A DNA stretch of 5,896 nt from NCBI GenBank assembly GCA_026125925.1, contig JAHCKF010000235.1, positions 1 through 5,896 of the forward strand. The letters are read 5' to 3'. The position numbers and the translations under genes are program-made. This document shows, in pieces, positions 5,668 through 5,896 of this stretch (position 1 is the first letter of the stretch; each line of letters opens with the position of its first letter). The notes below the pieces were generated by a model. It ran no database searches, was not told the origin of the DNA, and saw only the letters and a list, made by a program, of their open reading frames with translations. Source of the DNA: Pseudolabrys sp. (GTDB lineage Bacteria > Pseudomonadota > Alphaproteobacteria > Rhizobiales > Xanthobacteraceae).

Positions 5668-5896
5668 TCAGTTCTGTTTCTGATTGCGCAGATCGAGCAG
5701 CCGCTTCGGCTTTCCCTCGCGTCCGAGATTGGCCGCTTCCGCCAGCGCGCCGTCGCGCACCAGGTCGACGGCGACCTTGACGCCAAGATCGCCCTGCAGG
5801 CGCTTTTCGAGTATCTCCTTGAGGCCATCGACGGCATTGGCGTCGCGGCTGACCTCGACGCGCACGGTCATCTCGTCGCGGATCACGCCATCGCGC
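5668..5896 (-). CDS. Phenylacetate-CoA-ligase-like (PaaK-type) acyl-CoA ligase, C-terminus only
   Basis: Only the last 75 residues are in the window; the frame remains open at the right edge and the true start is beyond it. The segment matches the C-terminal AMP-binding subdomain of the PaaK family: RDEMTVRVEVS, an amphipathic helix, then LGVKVAVDLV, and the closing GREGKPKRLLDLR, which corresponds to the GKAxRVxDxR ending of PaaK-type ligases. In the family this subdomain closes over the active site for the thioester-forming step. Such enzymes activate aromatic or other carboxylic acids to CoA thioesters using ATP, via an acyl-adenylate. The stop at 5668-5670 is 17 bases before the amidohydrolase start, pointing to one transcript. 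The GTG at 5884-5886 is internal, not the start. Substrate cannot be inferred from this fragment. Confidence 0.85.
   Translation of the reverse strand, partial: RDGVIRDEMTVRVEVSRDANAVDGLKEILEKRLQGDLGVKVAVDLVRDGALAEAANLGREGKPKRLLDLRNQKQN

Overview
The window looks like alphaproteobacterial chromosome, most likely Hyphomicrobiales of the Bradyrhizobium/Rhodopseudomonas type. It is GC-rich with strong G/C preference at third codon positions. It carries a compound palindrome built on CATTCCGGG / CCCGGAAT, of a kind scattered between genes in that group. It also has a TRAP transporter next to acyl-CoA-type catabolic genes. Taxonomy is inferred from these traits and from memory of the repeat family; no database was consulted.

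Layout. Bases 1-218 hold a possible 3' end of an unidentified gene and an intergenic palindromic element (about 82-187). On the plus strand, selD (219-1283) encodes a cysteine-type selenophosphate synthetase. It converges, across a 21-base gap, on a minus-strand gene set that fills the rest of the window. In transcription order (right to left) that set is: the C-terminus of a phenylacetate-CoA-ligase-like (PaaK-type) acyl-CoA ligase that runs off the right edge; an amidohydrolase-2 family protein (metal-dependent hydrolase or decarboxylase fold); dctP, dctQ and dctM of a tripartite TRAP transporter; and a gamma-carbonic-anhydrase-family left-handed beta-helix protein.

The six minus-strand genes are 1 to 55 bases apart, with a 1-base gap at dctQ-dctM, and probably form one operon. 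A reasonable reading is uptake of a carboxylic acid from the periplasm (DctP captures it, DctQM imports it), activation to a CoA thioester by the ligase, and further processing by the amidohydrolase. The last gene could be a carbonic anhydrase handling CO2 or, by analogy with PaaY, a hexapeptide thioesterase. The substrate cannot be read from the sequence.

The points most worth a second look are an Arg at the amidohydrolase position where the family usually has a catalytic His, a strong stem-loop between dctP and dctQ, a second inverted repeat just upstream of dctP, and the cruciform-like repeat upstream of selD. I see no CRISPR array, RNA gene, insertion sequence or defence system. Nothing in the window amounts clearly to a new biological system.
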